DNA of 64,000 nucleotides, taken from NCBI GenBank assembly GCA_003660235.1, contig QGON01000071.1, positions 1-64,000 of the forward strand, written 5' to 3'. This document shows positions 39,312 through 49,683 of this stretch, piece after piece. The position numbers and the translations under genes were made by a program. A model generated the notes under the pieces. The model made no database searches. It saw only the letters and a program-made list of their open reading frames with translations, and was not told where the DNA came from. The DNA comes from a bacterium endosymbiont of Escarpia laminata. Its GTDB lineage: Bacteria; Pseudomonadota; Gammaproteobacteria; Chromatiales; Chromatiaceae. How positions within the stretch are numbered: the first letter of the stretch is position 1; each line of letters starts with the position of its first letter.

Positions 39312-39399
39312 GCAGGCCGGTTCAAGCGCAGCGGAGTTGGCAAGTATTGCTTGTAGTGCTGGATCGTGTGCCTGATCCGCTACGCTTGATCATGCCTGC
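39312..39399. repeat. BIME-like pair of GCAG-type REP palindromes (locus D)
   Basis: Two 30-nt REPs in opposite orientation (39312-39341 plus, 39370-39399 minus) lie between convergent greA and yhbY. The heads are GCAG and the loops AAGCGCAGCG and AAGCGTAGCG. Arm mismatches in the first copy are all wobble-compatible; the second has one mismatch. Confidence 0.82.
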
Positions 39400-39429
39400 G
39401 AACCCCAACACGGTGCTTCCGGGTGGGAG

Positions 39430-39726
39430 TTAAACCACGATTCGGTTTTTCTTTTTATCCGGATTGGGCCGGTAGAAGATGGCGACGCGGCCAATAATCT
39501 GGAGCAGATCGGCATTTTGGCGGGTGGCAATCTCACCGCTGAGCTGTACACGATCGGCTTTATCGGCGCCGGCAATCTTTACCTTGATCAGTTCATGGCT
39601 GTCGAGGGCGATATCGATTTCATCCTGCACACTCTCCCGGAGCCCATGTTGACCTACCATGACCACAGGTTTGAGGTGGTGCGCCATTTTTTTCAGTTCG
39701 CGTTTTTGCTGGGGAGAGAGGGCCAT
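39430..39726 (-). CDS. yhbY: YhbY family RNA-binding protein (CRM domain)
   Basis: This 98-residue single-domain CRM protein starts ALSPQQKRELKKMAHHLKPV and contains the GxxG-type loop in VVMVGQHGLRESV. It binds pre-50S ribosomal particles. A short C-terminal basic tail (PDKKKNRIVV) is typical. It is divergent from rlmE and convergent with greA. Confidence 0.93.
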   Translation of the reverse strand: MALSPQQKRELKKMAHHLKPVVMVGQHGLRESVQDEIDIALDSHELIKVKIAGADKADRVQLSGEIATRQNADLLQIIGRVAIFYRPNPDKKKNRIVV

Positions 39727-39831
39727 GATCGGGTGCCGTATAAAGATTGGGGCGGAATTCTACCTTAGATGGTGCCCCTCCTGAAAGGCGCGTTGTGGGA
39801 TTATTTGCCGGAATAGTGGTCTGATATTGAT

Positions 39832-40452
39832 ATGAAGCGCAGTAAAAGCAGTCGCCAGTGGCTTGATCGCCACTTCAATGATGAGTATGTAAAGCGTGCC
39901 CAGAGAGAGGGGTACCGCGCGCGCGCGGTCTTCAAACTCATGGAGATCCAGGAGAAGGACCGGCTCATTAAACCAGGAATGCGGGTGGTGGACCTGGGCG
40001 CCGCGCCGGGGAGCTGGTCGCAATTTTCCCGGCAGTTGGTCGGTGATAAAGGCATGGTGGTGGCCTTGGATATCCTGGAGATGGATCCTATTGCCGGGGT
40101 GCCGTTCATTCAGGGGGATTTCCGGGATCAGGAGCCACTCGATGAGTTACGCGGAATTCTGCAAGAGAACCCCGTGGATCTTGTAATTTCCGATATAGCC
40201 CCCAATGTTACGGGTATGGCCACCGTGGATCAGCCCCGTTCCATGTACCTGTGTGAATTGGCACTGGATTTTGCCAAAGAGGTGCTGCGCCCCGGTGGCG
40301 GTTTTGTGGTCAAGGTCTTCCAGGGCGAGGGTTTTGAACAATATATACGGGATATGCGTGAGGCGTTTGGCAGGGTGGTAAGCCGTAAGCCCAAGTCTTC
40401 CCGGTCTAAAAGCCGCGAAATCTATCTGGTAGCGACAGGCTTTAAGTTGTAG
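39832..40452 (+). CDS. rlmE: 23S rRNA 2'-O-methyltransferase RlmE (FtsJ/RrmJ)
   Basis: This 206-residue SAM-dependent enzyme methylates U2552 of 23S rRNA. The SAM site is [15 protein letters not shown] (about 50-64) and the K-D-K-E catalytic set includes the D of VISDIAPN and the K of [10 protein letters not shown]. It precedes ftsH on the same strand, as in E. coli, where the pair is heat-shock controlled. I could not find a convincing sigma-32 promoter in the 141-base gap before ftsH. Confidence 0.97.
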   Translation: MKRSKSSRQWLDRHFNDEYVKRAQREGYRARAVFKLMEIQEKDRLIKPGMRVVDLGAAPGSWSQFSRQLVGDKGMVVALDILEMDPIAGVPFIQGDFRDQEPLDELRGILQENPVDLVISDIAPNVTGMATVDQPRSMYLCELALDFAKEVLRPGGGFVVKVFQGEGFEQYIRDMREAFGRVVSRKPKSSRSKSREIYLVATGFKL

Positions 40453-40593
40453 TACCGTACAAGACTGCCAAAATTCCAGGTATCCCTTTGGTTGCGGCGC
40501 TAAAGTGGTTGGAGGACGGTGATCGTTTTCTTGCTGATTGCTTGATGTGAAAAGCTATTTTTAGCTGCCGGGATAATTTGAGAGGAAAGAAGT

Positions 40594-42513
40594 TTGAACG
40601 ATATGGCAAAGAATCTAATTCTTTGGGTGGTGATCGCCGTTGTATTGATGACGGTTTTCAACAATTTCACCACCACCCAGACCAAGGCCCAGCCGAAAAG
40701 CTACTCTGAGTTTATCGGTGATGTTAAGTCCGGCGCAGTGAAAGATGTCACCATCAATGGGCGCACCATTGATGGCACCATGAGTTCCGGGCAGCATTTC
40801 TCCACCTACAGCCCAGGCGACGATGGTCTGGTGAGCGACCTGCTCAACAACAATGTTGAGATTGTGGCCACGCCGCCGGAGAAGCCGTCGCTGCTGATGA
40901 ATATCCTCATCAACTGGTTCCCCCTGTTCGTGCTTATCGGCCTGTGGATCTTTTTCATGCGCCAGATGCAGGGTGGCGCTGGAGGCCGCGGTGCCATGTC
41001 CTTTGGTAAGAGCAAGGCGCGTCTGCTCAGCGAGGATCAGGTGAAGGTGACATTCAGCGATGTGGCCGGTGTCGAAGAGGCGAAGGAAGAAGTCTCCGAG
41101 ATGGTGGACTTTCTGCGAGATCCCTCCAAATTCCAGAAACTTGGCGGCAAGCTCCCCCGCGGCGCGCTGATGGTGGGGGCGCCGGGTACGGGCAAGACGC
41201 TCCTGGCCCGCGCCATTGCCGGTGAAGCCAAGGTGCCTTTCTTTAACATCTCCGGTTCCGATTTCGTGGAGATGTTCGTGGGTGTCGGCGCATCCCGTGT
41301 ACGCGACATGTTTGAGCAAGCGAAGAAACATGCGCCCTGCATCATCTTCATCGACGAGATCGATGCGGTGGGTCGGCATCGTGGTGCGGGCCTCGGTGGT
41401 GGTCACGACGAACGTGAGCAGACACTGAACCAGCTGTTGGTTGAGATGGACGGTTTTGAAGGTAATGAAGGCGTTATCGTGATCGCTGCCACCAATCGTC
41501 CCGATGTGCTTGATCCGGCGTTGTTGCGCCCTGGCCGCTTCGATCGTCAGATTGTCGTGCCCCTGCCGGATGTGCGGGGACGTGAGCAGATCCTCAAGGT
41601 CCACCTGCGCAAGGTGGCTGCTGACGACGACGTAAAACCCTCTATCATTGCCCGTGGCACACCGGGCTTCTCCGGCGCCGATCTGGCTAACCTCGTCAAT
41701 GAAGCAGCGCTTTTTGCCGCCCGCACCAACAAAACCCTGGTGGAGATGGGGGACATGGAGCAGGCGAAGGACAAGATCATGATGGGTGCCGAGCGGCGCT
41801 CCATGGTGATGAATGATGATGAGAAGAGACTCACCGCCTATCATGAGGCCGGCCACGCCATCGTTGGGCGATTGGTGCCATCTCATGACCCTGTCTACAA
41901 GGTCAGTATCATCCCCCGTGGACGGGCGCTCGGCGTGACCATGTTCCTGCCGGAGGAGGATCGTTACAGTTTCAGCAAGGAGCTTCTCGAGAGCCAGATC
42001 TCCAGCCTGTTTGGTGGTCGCATTGCCGAAGAGCTGATTTTCGGCAGTGACAAGGTAACCACTGGCGCCTCCAATGATATCAAGCGGGCGACAGAAATCG
42101 CTCGCAACATGGTGACCAAATGGGGCCTCTCCGAGCGCCTGGGTCCATTGCTGTACGGAGAGGAGGAGGAGGAGGTCTTTCTCGGCCGATCCGTCACTCA
42201 GCACAAAAATGTCTCCGACGATACCGCACATATCATCGATGAGGAGATTCGCGGTTTCATTGATCGCAACTACCAGCGTTCCGATCAGATTCTGAAGGAC
42301 AATCTCGACAAACTGCACCTCATGGCGGAGGCGCTGATCAAGTATGAAACCATCGATGCTGATCAGATTGACGATATCATGACGGGCAAAAAGCCTCGTC
42401 CCCCGGCAGATTGGGATGAGTCCGACTCGGGTGATTCGGAAAAAACCTCTGGTGAGGCGCCTGCTTCAGACGGTTCCTCGGATACTATTGGAAACCCCGC
42501 CAACCAGCACTGA
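40594..42513 (+). CDS. ftsH: ATP-dependent zinc metalloprotease FtsH
   Basis: This 639-residue membrane AAA+ protease degrades LpxC, sigma-32, SecY and damaged membrane proteins. Two membrane helices (about 5-25 and 100-120) flank a periplasmic domain. Walker A is GAPGTGKT, Walker [12 protein letters not shown], and the zinc motif HEAGHAIVG. The TTG at 40594 is preferred because AGAGGAAAG lies at the right distance; the ATG at 40603 is too far from it. folP follows 17 bases later. Confidence 0.98.
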   Translation: MNDMAKNLILWVVIAVVLMTVFNNFTTTQTKAQPKSYSEFIGDVKSGAVKDVTINGRTIDGTMSSGQHFSTYSPGDDGLVSDLLNNNVEIVATPPEKPSLLMNILINWFPLFVLIGLWIFFMRQMQGGAGGRGAMSFGKSKARLLSEDQVKVTFSDVAGVEEAKEEVSEMVDFLRDPSKFQKLGGKLPRGALMVGAPGTGKTLLARAIAGEAKVPFFNISGSDFVEMFVGVGASRVRDMFEQAKKHAPCIIFIDEIDAVGRHRGAGLGGGHDEREQTLNQLLVEMDGFEGNEGVIVIAATNRPDVLDPALLRPGRFDRQIVVPLPDVRGREQILKVHLRKVAADDDVKPSIIARGTPGFSGADLANLVNEAALFAARTNKTLVEMGDMEQAKDKIMMGAERRSMVMNDDEKRLTAYHEAGHAIVGRLVPSHDPVYKVSIIPRGRALGVTMFLPEEDRYSFSKELLESQISSLFGGRIAEELIFGSDKVTTGASNDIKRATEIARNMVTKWGLSERLGPLLYGEEEEEVFLGRSVTQHKNVSDDTAHIIDEEIRGFIDRNYQRSDQILKDNLDKLHLMAEALIKYETIDADQIDDIMTGKKPRPPADWDESDSGDSEKTSGEAPASDGSSDTIGNPANQH

Positions 42514-42530
42514 TCCGTCAGCCGTTCCCG

Positions 42531-43358
42531 TTGATTCTTGATTGTGCAGGCAAGCCCGTTGACCTGGGGACCCCCCAAGTCATGGGCATCCTCAACGTCA
42601 CCCCTGACTCCTTTTCTGATGGTGGTCGTTTTACTCGAACCGACCCAGCGCTGAGACATGCTCTCGGCATGGTGGAGGCGGGGGCTGCGATCATCGATAT
42701 CGGCGGCGAATCGACCCGGCCGGGCGCCAGTCCCGTATCCGAGGCGCAGGAGATCGATCGGGTTGTGCCGCTGATAGAACGGCTCAGTCGGGAGCTCGAC
42801 GTTCCCCTCTCCATCGATACCAGCAAGCCGGCGGTGATGCGTGAAGCGGTTGCGGCCGGTGCCGGATTGATCAATGACGTGCAGGCTTTGCAGACGGAAG
42901 GTGCGCTTGAAGTCGTTGCGGAGTTGGCGGTGCCGGTCTGCCTGATGCATATGCGGGGTGAGCCACGCACCATGCAGGCGGCGCCGGAATATGCTGATGT
43001 TGTGGCCGATGTGCGTGATTTTCTCGCTGGGCGCATCAAAGCCTGCCGCAGTGCAGGAATCCCCCTTGAGCGGCTATTGGTGGATCCAGGGTTTGGTTTC
43101 GGCAAGACCCTGGCGCATAATCTTGTCCTCTTGAAGAATCTGTCGGAATTTTCTGCGTTATCGGTGCCGCTGCTGGTAGGCATCTCGCGCAAATCGATGA
43201 TCGGGGCGTTGCTCGGTGATGCGCCGGTGGATCAGCGATTGTACGGCAGCGTTGCAGCAGCCGTTTTGGCTGCCATTCAGGGTGCGTCGATCATTCGTGC
43301 ACACGATATCAAAGCAACGGTTGATGCGCTGCGGATTGCTGTTGCAGTGATGGAATAA
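42531..43358 (+). CDS. folP: dihydropteroate synthase
   Basis: This enzyme joins p-aminobenzoate to dihydropterin pyrophosphate in folate synthesis and is the sulfonamide target. Signatures are VMGILNVTPDSFSDGGRF (about 18-35) and DIGGESTRPGA (about 56-66), with the basic RAHDIKATVDAL near the C-terminus. The start is uncertain: the TTG at 42531 has no clear ribosome site and there is no in-frame ATG between the ftsH stop and the conserved region, so translation is probably coupled to ftsH. The 275-residue length is normal. Confidence 0.95.
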   Translation: MILDCAGKPVDLGTPQVMGILNVTPDSFSDGGRFTRTDPALRHALGMVEAGAAIIDIGGESTRPGASPVSEAQEIDRVVPLIERLSRELDVPLSIDTSKPAVMREAVAAGAGLINDVQALQTEGALEVVAELAVPVCLMHMRGEPRTMQAAPEYADVVADVRDFLAGRIKACRSAGIPLERLLVDPGFGFGKTLAHNLVLLKNLSEFSALSVPLLVGISRKSMIGALLGDAPVDQRLYGSVAAAVLAAIQGASIIRAHDIKATVDALRIAVAVME

Positions 43359-43376
43359 CCGAAAAAGGAGAGTAGG

Positions 43377-44726
43377 GTGGAACGCAAATATTTTGGCACA
43401 GACGGCATTCGCGGGTTGGTCGGTCAGGGTGCGATAACCCCGGAGTTTGTGCTCAAGCTCGGCTGGGCGGCTGGCCGTGTTCTGGGTGCTGGGGCCAATA
43501 GCAGTGTGCTGATCGGCAAGGATACCCGCATCTCCGGCTATCTTTTGGAATCGGCGCTTGAGGCTGGCTTGTCGGCTGCCGGAGTTAACATCAAACTGCT
43601 GGGACCCATGCCGACCCCTGGTATCGCCTATCTTACCCGAACCCTGCATGCCCAGGCGGGAATCGTGATCAGTGCCTCCCACAATCCCTTTCACGACAAC
43701 GGCATCAAGTTTTTTTCCGCCCAGGGTACCAAGCTGCCTGATGATGTTGAAACCGCCATCGAACAAGAGCTGGGCAAAGAGATTACGACAGTTGATTCCG
43801 CCAGTCTCGGCAAAGCCTACCGCCTGGATGACGGCGAAGGCCGGTACATCGAATTCTGCAAGAGCACGATCCCCATGAGCCTGAGCTTCAGGGGCCTGAA
43901 GATCGTGGTCGACTGTGCCCACGGCGCCACCTACAACATCGCCCCCTATGTGTTCGACGAGTTGGGCGCAGACGTGGTGGCAATCGCTGTGCAGCCTGAT
44001 GGATTGAATATCAATGACGGCGTGGGTTCCACCCATCCTGAGCACCTTAAGGCGGCTGTGTTGGAGCACAAGGCCGATCTTGGGGTTGCCTTCGATGGCG
44101 ACGGCGATCGGCTGATCATGGTGGATGACCGGGGGGAAGAGGTCGATGGTGATGAGATTCTCTTCATTATCGCCAGTTCCCGCATGCGGAAGGGAACCCT
44201 TAAAGGGGCGGTGATCGGCACCCTGATGAGTAATCTGGGACTGGAGGTTGCATTACGCGAGCAGGGCGTGGTGCTGGAGCGAACCCAGGTGGGGGATCGT
44301 TACATCATGGAGCGCCTGACCGAAAAAGGCTGGAATCTCGGTGGGGAGCAGTCCGGTCACATCATCTGCCTCGACCGGACTACCACAGGAGATGGCATTA
44401 TCTCAGCGCTGCAAGTGCTGGCGGAGGTTCAGCTCTCCGGTCAGCCTCTACGGGAACTGGCAGCCGGCATGACGAAATATCCCCAGAAACTGGTCAACAT
44501 AAAGCTCGGGGATATGACGCCTGCCGATGTAATGGCCTCGGCCGAGGTGGCCAATGCCGTGCATGATGTAGAAACGGAACTGGGACGTAGTGGCCGGGTG
44601 CTGTTGCGGCCGTCAGGTACTGAGCCATTGATTCGGGTTATGCTTGAGGGCAACGAGGCGGCGCAGGTCGACCGGCTGACAGAGCAACTCGCGGATGTGG
44701 TGCGCGGACTGGTCAAAGCGGATTGA
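43377..44726 (+). CDS. glmM: phosphoglucosamine mutase
   Basis: This 449-residue enzyme converts glucosamine-6-phosphate to glucosamine-1-phosphate for peptidoglycan and LPS precursors. The phosphorylated serine is in [19 protein letters not shown] (about residue 101), the metal-binding loop is [11 protein letters not shown], and the substrate loop is GGEQSGHI. The start is GTG at 43377 with AAGGAG 6 bases upstream. It follows folP by 18 bases. Confidence 0.97.
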   Translation: MERKYFGTDGIRGLVGQGAITPEFVLKLGWAAGRVLGAGANSSVLIGKDTRISGYLLESALEAGLSAAGVNIKLLGPMPTPGIAYLTRTLHAQAGIVISASHNPFHDNGIKFFSAQGTKLPDDVETAIEQELGKEITTVDSASLGKAYRLDDGEGRYIEFCKSTIPMSLSFRGLKIVVDCAHGATYNIAPYVFDELGADVVAIAVQPDGLNINDGVGSTHPEHLKAAVLEHKADLGVAFDGDGDRLIMVDDRGEEVDGDEILFIIASSRMRKGTLKGAVIGTLMSNLGLEVALREQGVVLERTQVGDRYIMERLTEKGWNLGGEQSGHIICLDRTTTGDGIISALQVLAEVQLSGQPLRELAAGMTKYPQKLVNIKLGDMTPADVMASAEVANAVHDVETELGRSGRVLLRPSGTEPLIRVMLEGNEAAQVDRLTEQLADVVRGLVKAD

Positions 44727-44824
44727 GTGCGGTCTTTGCGTCTTTGGGTTGATGGTTGGAGACTAAATGATTCCCATCCATAAACATCAAAATTTCTTTC
44801 GCTGTTTCTGGATGGAGACTAAAT
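44727..44824. repeat. repeat-bearing gap between glmM and tpiA
   Basis: Bases 44727-44751, read on the minus strand, begin AACCCAAAGACGCAAAG within the segment, resembling the carA-carB inverted repeat unit. Next to it, TGGAGACTAAAT occurs twice as a direct repeat (44757-44768 and 44813-44824). No gene is seen in the gap. Confidence 0.5.
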
Positions 44825-44899
44825 AGTCTTTCCGCCATTGATTTCAGGCGCGTTGCCCGTTAAGCTAGCCCGCTTTGTTCGTTCAGCAGGAGTTTTGAC

Positions 44900-45652
44900 A
44901 TGCGTAGGCCGCTGGTAGCCGGAAACTGGAAGATGAATGGTTCCATCGAGAGTGTTCGTGAACTGCTCGAAGGCCTCAAGGCCGGTGCGGGTGAAGTCGA
45001 AAATGCTGAAATGGCAGTTTGTCCCCCTGCTGTGTTCATTCCGCAGGTCCAGGAACAGCTCTCGGGGTCTGTGATTGCCTGGGGGGGGCAGGATCTATCC
45101 GTCGAGGCCTCCGGTGCCTTCACGGGTGAGATTGCAGCTTCCATGCTGAACGGCTTTGCCTGCAAGTATGTCATTGTCGGCCACTCTGAGCGCCGTACCA
45201 ATCATGGGGAGAGCGACGCGTTGGTGGCAAAGAAGTATGCTGCCGCGCGTGCCGCTGGCCTGGTTCCCATTCTCTGTATCGGGGAGACCCTCGAAGAGCG
45301 TGAGCAGGGTATCACCGAGGATGTCTGCGCGCGTCAGCTGAATGCGGTGATCGAACTTGAAGGCGTCGAGGCGCTGGCTGATGGCGTTGTCGCCTACGAG
45401 CCGGTCTGGGCGATCGGCACCGGTAAGACGGCGACCCCGGAACAGGCCCAGGATGTACACGCCTTTATCCGCAGTCGCGTGGCAGAGAAGAGCGGGGAAG
45501 TGGCTGAAGGGCTGCGCATCCTCTATGGCGGTTCCATGAAGCCGGACAACGCCAAGGAGCTGATCGGCAAGCCCGACATCGATGGTGGACTGATTGGCGG
45601 TGCTTCACTCAAGGCGGCGGATTTTCTGGGCATTTGTACCGCCGCAAATTAA
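44900..45652 (+). CDS. tpiA: triosephosphate isomerase
   Basis: This 250-residue TIM-barrel enzyme interconverts dihydroxyacetone phosphate and glyceraldehyde-3-phosphate. Catalytic residues are the Lys in AGNWKMNG, the His in VIVGHSERR and the Glu in AYEPVWAIGTGKTA. The phosphate loop is ILYGGSM. secG follows at 25 bases. Confidence 0.98.
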   Translation: MRRPLVAGNWKMNGSIESVRELLEGLKAGAGEVENAEMAVCPPAVFIPQVQEQLSGSVIAWGGQDLSVEASGAFTGEIAASMLNGFACKYVIVGHSERRTNHGESDALVAKKYAAARAAGLVPILCIGETLEEREQGITEDVCARQLNAVIELEGVEALADGVVAYEPVWAIGTGKTATPEQAQDVHAFIRSRVAEKSGEVAEGLRILYGGSMKPDNAKELIGKPDIDGGLIGGASLKAADFLGICTAAN

Positions 45653-45677
45653 ATTCTGATAGGCAGCGAAAAGTTTC

Positions 45678-46061
45678 ATGCAGACGATTCTTGTTGTATT
45701 TCACCTGTTTCTGGCACTGAGCCTGGTCGGGCTGATTCTGATTCAGCACGGTAAGGGTGCAGATGCCGGTGCGGCATTTGGCAGTGGCGCCTCGGCAACC
45801 GTATTTGGCGCGCAGGGCTCCGCCTCGTTCTTGTCGCGGGCCACCGCAGCACTGGCGGCACTCTTTTTCCTTACCAGTATGGCGCTGGCTTACTACTCCA
45901 GTCAGAGCCGGCAGCCGAAAGGGCTTATGGAGTCGATGCAGACTGAGCAGGTGGAGACGGCGATTCCCGCTGCAGAGACGATCAATTCTGACGTGCCTGT
46001 GGTTCTCGCGCCTGAGCAGGAGGTGCCGGCAGCGGTGCCTGAATCAAAGGTGCAAGAGTAA
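45678..46061 (+). CDS. secG: preprotein translocase subunit SecG
   Basis: This 127-residue small subunit of the SecYEG channel has two membrane helices (about 3-22 and 53-73) joined by a glycine-rich loop (GADAGAAFGSGASATVFGAQ). The acidic, Ala/Pro-rich tail after residue 80 is variable in the family. tRNA-Leu(GAG) follows 17 bases later, as in E. coli secG-leuU. Confidence 0.96.
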   Translation: MQTILVVFHLFLALSLVGLILIQHGKGADAGAAFGSGASATVFGAQGSASFLSRATAALAALFFLTSMALAYYSSQSRQPKGLMESMQTEQVETAIPAAETINSDVPVVLAPEQEVPAAVPESKVQE

Positions 46062-46078
46062 TATTCAACGATTTTATT

Positions 46079-46163
46079 GCCGATGTGGTGGAATTGGTAG
46101 ACACGCTATCTTGAGGGGGTAGTGGCGTAAGCCGTGCCGGTTCAAGTCCGGCCATCGGCACCA
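46079..46163 (+). tRNA. leuU: tRNA-Leu (anticodon GAG)
   Basis: An 85-base class II tRNA with CCA encoded. The acceptor stem pairs GCCGATG with CATCGGC. The anticodon arm CTATC-TTGAGGG-GGTAG gives GAG. A short variable arm and the T arm (CCGG-TTCAAGT-CCGG) follow. It sits directly after secG with no promoter of its own, so it is probably processed from that transcript. Confidence 0.96.
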
Positions 46164-46172
46164 TTCATGAAC

Positions 46173-46205
46173 GGTATCGCCCATAATCGGGTGATGCCGG
46201 TTTTT
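46173..46205 (+). terminator. rho-independent terminator after tRNA-Leu
   Basis: GGTATCGCCC (46173-46182) pairs with GGGTGATGCC (46189-46198), using two G-T pairs, and is followed by GGTTTTT. It separates the secG-leuU unit from nuo. Confidence 0.75.
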
Positions 46206-46232
46206 CATGCCTAAAAAAAATAGAATAACTTC

Positions 46233-46246
46233 TTGATAAACATCAA
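46233..46246. promoter_or_regulatory. perfect FNR/Anr-type box upstream of nuoA
   Basis: TTGAT-AAAC-ATCAA is an exact match to the FNR consensus TTGAT-N4-ATCAA. Its centre (46239.5) lies about 62 bases before the start expected from the -35/-10 pair at 46267-46295, the position of class I activation. Oxygen-responsive control of the nuo operon is inferred. Confidence 0.65.
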
Positions 46247-46266
46247 TTTATTCGGTGGAGTGCGAC

Positions 46267-46295
46267 TTGACATGAATTGGGTGCTGCTCTAAACT
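46267..46295 (+). promoter_or_regulatory. sigma-70 promoter of the nuo operon
   Basis: TTGACA (46267-46272), a 17-base spacer and TAAACT (46290-46295) give a near-consensus promoter. Transcription would begin near 46302, leaving a leader of about 60 bases before nuoA. Confidence 0.75.
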
Positions 46296-46361
46296 TTTGC
46301 GTTCATAAAGAGAGTTCGCTTTGGCGATAATTATGATCGTTCTGAGGGGGGCGACATAACA

Positions 46362-46718
46362 ATGCTCGAAAATTATCTTCCAATCCTGATTTTTCTGGTT
46401 GTGGCCTTTGTCCTGGGGGGGGTGGTGATCGGGATGGGGTTTCTGCTTGGAACCCGCAAGCCCGATGCGGAGAAGCTCTCGCCCTACGAGTGCGGCTTTG
46501 AGGCGTTCGGAGACGCCCGCATGAAGTTTGACGTCCGTTACTACCTCGTTGCCATCCTCTTTATTATCTTTGATCTTGAGATTGCCTTCCTCTTTCCCTG
46601 GGCTGTCGTTTTGACCGAGCTCGGCATGGTCGGCTACGTCGCAATGATGGTCTTTCTCGGTATTTTGGTTATCGGCTTTATCTACGAGTGGAAGAAAGGG
46701 GCGCTTGAATGGGAGTAG
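46362..46718 (+). CDS. nuoA: NADH-quinone oxidoreductase subunit A
   Basis: First gene of the complex I operon. The 118-residue membrane subunit has three predicted helices (about 5-27, 63-83, 88-108) and the conserved loop [20 protein letters not shown], which lies at the membrane/peripheral arm junction near the quinone site. A GAGGGGGGCGAC sequence upstream can serve as ribosome site. Its 3' end overlaps nuoB by 10 bases. Confidence 0.97.
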   Translation: MLENYLPILIFLVVAFVLGGVVIGMGFLLGTRKPDAEKLSPYECGFEAFGDARMKFDVRYYLVAILFIIFDLEIAFLFPWAVVLTELGMVGYVAMMVFLGILVIGFIYEWKKGALEWE

Positions 46719-47185
46719 AAGGTCTTCTCGAAAAGGGTGTCATCACCACTACCGCTGACAAGCTGATCAACTGGGCGCGAACCGGGTCTCTCTGGCCCAT
46801 GTCTTTCGGTCTGGCCTGCTGCGCCGTGGAGATGATGCATGCCGCTGCGGCCCGCTACGATATGGATCGCTTTGGTATCATCTTTCGTCCCAGTCCCCGG
46901 CAGTCGGATGTGATGATCGTGGCCGGCACCCTGGTCAACAAGATGGCGCCTGCCCTGCGTAAGGTCTACGATCAGATGGCCGAGCCTCGCTGGGTGATCT
47001 CCATGGGTTCCTGCGCCAACGGTGGTGGTTACTACCACTACTCCTATGCGGTGGTGCGCGGTTGTGATCGCGTGGTACCGGTCGATATCTATGTGCCGGG
47101 GTGTCCGCCGACCGCAGAAGCGCTGTTGTACGGCGTACTGCAATTGCAGGACAAGATTCGTCGCACCAGCACGATCGCGCGATAG
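46709..47185 (+). CDS. nuoB: NADH-quinone oxidoreductase subunit B
   Basis: This 158-residue peripheral subunit binds the last iron-sulfur cluster, N2, which reduces quinone. Ligands are the adjacent cysteines of [12 protein letters not shown], the Cys of [12 protein letters not shown] and the Cys of [15 protein letters not shown]. The ATG lies inside the end of nuoA, so translation is probably coupled. Confidence 0.98.
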   Translation: MGVEGLLEKGVITTTADKLINWARTGSLWPMSFGLACCAVEMMHAAAARYDMDRFGIIFRPSPRQSDVMIVAGTLVNKMAPALRKVYDQMAEPRWVISMGSCANGGGYYHYSYAVVRGCDRVVPVDIYVPGCPPTAEALLYGVLQLQDKIRRTSTIAR

Positions 47186-47190
47186 GTGAT

Positions 47191-47916
47191 ATGGAAATGA
47201 GTGATAGCGCGCAGACTCCCCTGACAGCAAGAATGGCGTCTCTGGCGGAAGAGCTGGCCGGACGATTTACCGACCTGGGTTGCGAGGTTGAACAGGGTTT
47301 TGGCGAGGTGACGCTGGTTGTGCCCCGTGATCATCTCCTGCCGGTCGCGCAGACCCTTCGCGATGATGAGGTGTTCTATTTTGAAGAGGTGATCGATGTC
47401 TGTGGTATCGATTACTCGGCCTATGGCGTGGCGGAGTGGGATGTAACCACGGCTTCATCGACTGGCTTTGGACGCGGTGTGGAGTCTGCCCGGACATTTG
47501 ATATCGAGGCGGAGAAACGCTTTGCAGCGGTCTACCATCTACTCTCCGTAAAGAATAATATGCGCCTGCGGCTGCGTGTGTTCGTGGATACGACACACCC
47601 AATCGTCGCCTCTGTGGTGGATATCTGGAATGCGGCCAACTGGTTCGAGCGCGAGGCTTTCGATCTGTTCGGCATCCTGTTCGAAGGGCACCCGGATCTG
47701 CGACGCATACTCACTGACTACGGTTTTATCGGTCACCCCTTCCGCAAGGATTTTCCGCTTATCGGCCAGGTGGAGATGCGCTATGACCCGGAGCAGGCGC
47801 GTGTTATCTACGAGCCGGTAAGCATTGAGGGACGCACGCTGGTTCCCCGTGTTATTCGGGATAATCATCGCAACGCCCCGGAAGTGTCTGAACAGCAGGA
47901 TTCCAGCGATGCCTGA
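47191..47916 (+). CDS. nuoC: NADH-quinone oxidoreductase subunit C
   Basis: This 241-residue, 30-kDa-type subunit of the peripheral arm is a separate gene here, unlike the fused nuoCD of E. coli. The conserved region is [24 protein letters not shown] split over about 154-175, followed by [12 protein letters not shown]. The ATG at 47191 follows nuoB by 5 bases; the ATG at 47197 is an alternative. The frame upstream of 47191 overlaps nuoB and is not used. Its end overlaps nuoD by 8 bases. Confidence 0.95.
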   Translation: MEMSDSAQTPLTARMASLAEELAGRFTDLGCEVEQGFGEVTLVVPRDHLLPVAQTLRDDEVFYFEEVIDVCGIDYSAYGVAEWDVTTASSTGFGRGVESARTFDIEAEKRFAAVYHLLSVKNNMRLRLRVFVDTTHPIVASVVDIWNAANWFEREAFDLFGILFEGHPDLRRILTDYGFIGHPFRKDFPLIGQVEMRYDPEQARVIYEPVSIEGRTLVPRVIRDNHRNAPEVSEQQDSSDA

Positions 47917-49162
47917 GATTCGTAACTACACCCTGAATTTCGGACCACAGCATCCTGCCGCTCACGGTGTTTTGCGCCTGGTGCTGGAGATGGATGGCGA
48001 GGTCATCGTGCGTGCCGACCCCCATGTCGGTCTGCTGCACCGGGCAACCGAGAAGCTGGCGGAGACCAAGCCCTATAACCAGAGCATCCCCTACATGGAT
48101 CGTCTCGACTACGTCTCCATGATGTGCAGTGAGCACAGCTATGTGCGGGCGATCGAGAAGCTGCTGGGGGTAGAGGTGCCGGAGCGTGCCCAATACATCC
48201 GCACCATGTTCGATGAGATTACACGGATTCTCAACCATCTGATGTGGTTGGGGACCCATGCACTAGACGTCGGCGCGATGACGGTTTTCCTCTACGCCTT
48301 CCGCGAGCGTGAGGATTTGATGGACTGCTACGAGGCGGTCTCCGGCGCGCGCATGCATGCTTCCTACTATCGGCCCGGCGGGGTCTATCGTGATCTGCCG
48401 GGGCAGATGCCCCAATATCAGCAGAGCCAGTGGGTGACCGGTCGTGATGCCGAGCGGCGCAACGATGCCCGCCATGGTTCCCTGCTCGATTTTATTGAGG
48501 ATTTCACCCATCGCTTCCCGGCCTGTGTCGATGAGTATGAGACGCTGCTGACCGATAATCGGATCTGGAAACAACGTACCGTCGGCATCGGTGTCGTCTC
48601 GCCCGAGCGCGCTCTGCAGTTGGGTTTTACCGGCCCTATGCTACGGGGTTCCGGTGTCGAATGGGATCTGCGCAAAAAGCAGTCCTACGCCGCCTATGAT
48701 AAGGTCGACTTTGAAATCCCGGTGGGTGTTGAGGGCGACTCGTATGATCGCTATCTGGTACGCATCGAGGAGTTGCGGCAGTCCAATCGGATCATCAAGC
48801 AGTGTGTCGAGTGGCTGCGCTACAATCCCGGTCTGGTGATGGTGGATGACCACAAGGTCGCTCCGCCGATGCGGGCCGACATGAAGGGCGATATGGAGAG
48901 TCTGATTCACCATTTCAAACTCTTCACCGAGGGTTACTGCACCCCGCCCGGGGAAGTCTACGCCGCAGTGGAGGCACCCAAGGGCGAGTTCGGTTGCTAC
49001 ATCGTCTCCGATGGGGCCAACAAGCCTTACCGATTGAAGATCCGTGCTCCAGGTTTTGCCCACATGGCTGCGATGGATGAGATGGTCAAGGGTCATATGC
49101 TTGCCGATGTGGTGGCCGTGATAGGTACCATGGATGTGGTATTTGGTGAGATCGACCGCTAG
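47909..49162 (+). CDS. nuoD: NADH-quinone oxidoreductase subunit D
   Basis: This 417-residue, 49-kDa-type subunit forms the quinone pocket with NuoB. It begins [20 protein letters not shown] with the conserved HPAAHG loop. Later blocks are [13 protein letters not shown] and [20 protein letters not shown]. The ATG at 47909 lies inside the nuoC end and gives the family start; the longer frame from 47825 is not supported. Confidence 0.97.
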   Translation: MPEIRNYTLNFGPQHPAAHGVLRLVLEMDGEVIVRADPHVGLLHRATEKLAETKPYNQSIPYMDRLDYVSMMCSEHSYVRAIEKLLGVEVPERAQYIRTMFDEITRILNHLMWLGTHALDVGAMTVFLYAFREREDLMDCYEAVSGARMHASYYRPGGVYRDLPGQMPQYQQSQWVTGRDAERRNDARHGSLLDFIEDFTHRFPACVDEYETLLTDNRIWKQRTVGIGVVSPERALQLGFTGPMLRGSGVEWDLRKKQSYAAYDKVDFEIPVGVEGDSYDRYLVRIEELRQSNRIIKQCVEWLRYNPGLVMVDDHKVAPPMRADMKGDMESLIHHFKLFTEGYCTPPGEVYAAVEAPKGEFGCYIVSDGANKPYRLKIRAPGFAHMAAMDEMVKGHMLADVVAVIGTMDVVFGEIDR

Positions 49163-49171
49163 AGCACTGAG

Positions 49172-49678
49172 ATGAACACGATAGAAGTGAATAACAGAGC
49201 GGAACTTTTTTCTCCCCAGGTTCGGGAAGAGATTGACCTGTGGGTGGCCAAATATCCCGCGGAGTGGAAGCAGTCGGCGGTGATGGCGGCATTGCGCATC
49301 GTCCAGGACGCCAACGGCGGCTGGCTGACCACCGAGCTGATGAACGATGTGGCGGCCTATCTTGATATGGCGCCGATAGCGGTCTACGAAGTGGCCACCT
49401 TCTACTCGATGTACGAGTTGAAACCGGTCGGTAAACACAAGATCTGCATCTGTACCAATGTCTCCTGCATGATCAACAACTCTGACCGGGTTGTTGATCA
49501 CCTGGAGGATCGGTTGGGTATCAAGCTGGGCCAGACCACAGAAGATGGTCGCTTTACCCTCAAAGAGGTCGAGTGTCTGGGTGCCTGTGGCGGCGCACCG
49601 ATGATGCAGATCGGCAAGCAATATTACGAAAACCTGACACCAGAGATCATCGATTCGATCCTGGAAGGACTGGAGTAA
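49172..49678 (+). CDS. nuoE: NADH-quinone oxidoreductase subunit E
   Basis: This 168-residue thioredoxin-like subunit holds the 2Fe-2S cluster N1a. The four cysteines are in ICTNVSCMI (about 89-97) and [12 protein letters not shown] (about 130-141). It works with NuoF and NuoG in the NADH-oxidising tip. It lies 9 bases after nuoD and 5 before nuoF. Confidence 0.97.
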   Translation: MNTIEVNNRAELFSPQVREEIDLWVAKYPAEWKQSAVMAALRIVQDANGGWLTTELMNDVAAYLDMAPIAVYEVATFYSMYELKPVGKHKICICTNVSCMINNSDRVVDHLEDRLGIKLGQTTEDGRFTLKEVECLGACGGAPMMQIGKQYYENLTPEIIDSILEGLE

Positions 49679-49683
49679 GACGG

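Noticed and set aside
40453-40593. Sigma-32 heat-shock promoter before ftsH
   Set aside because: CTTGATG is present but no CCCCAT-type -10 at the right distance was found.
40615-42318. Open frame of 567 codons on the minus strand opposite ftsH
   Set aside because: It is an antisense shadow of a strongly conserved gene.
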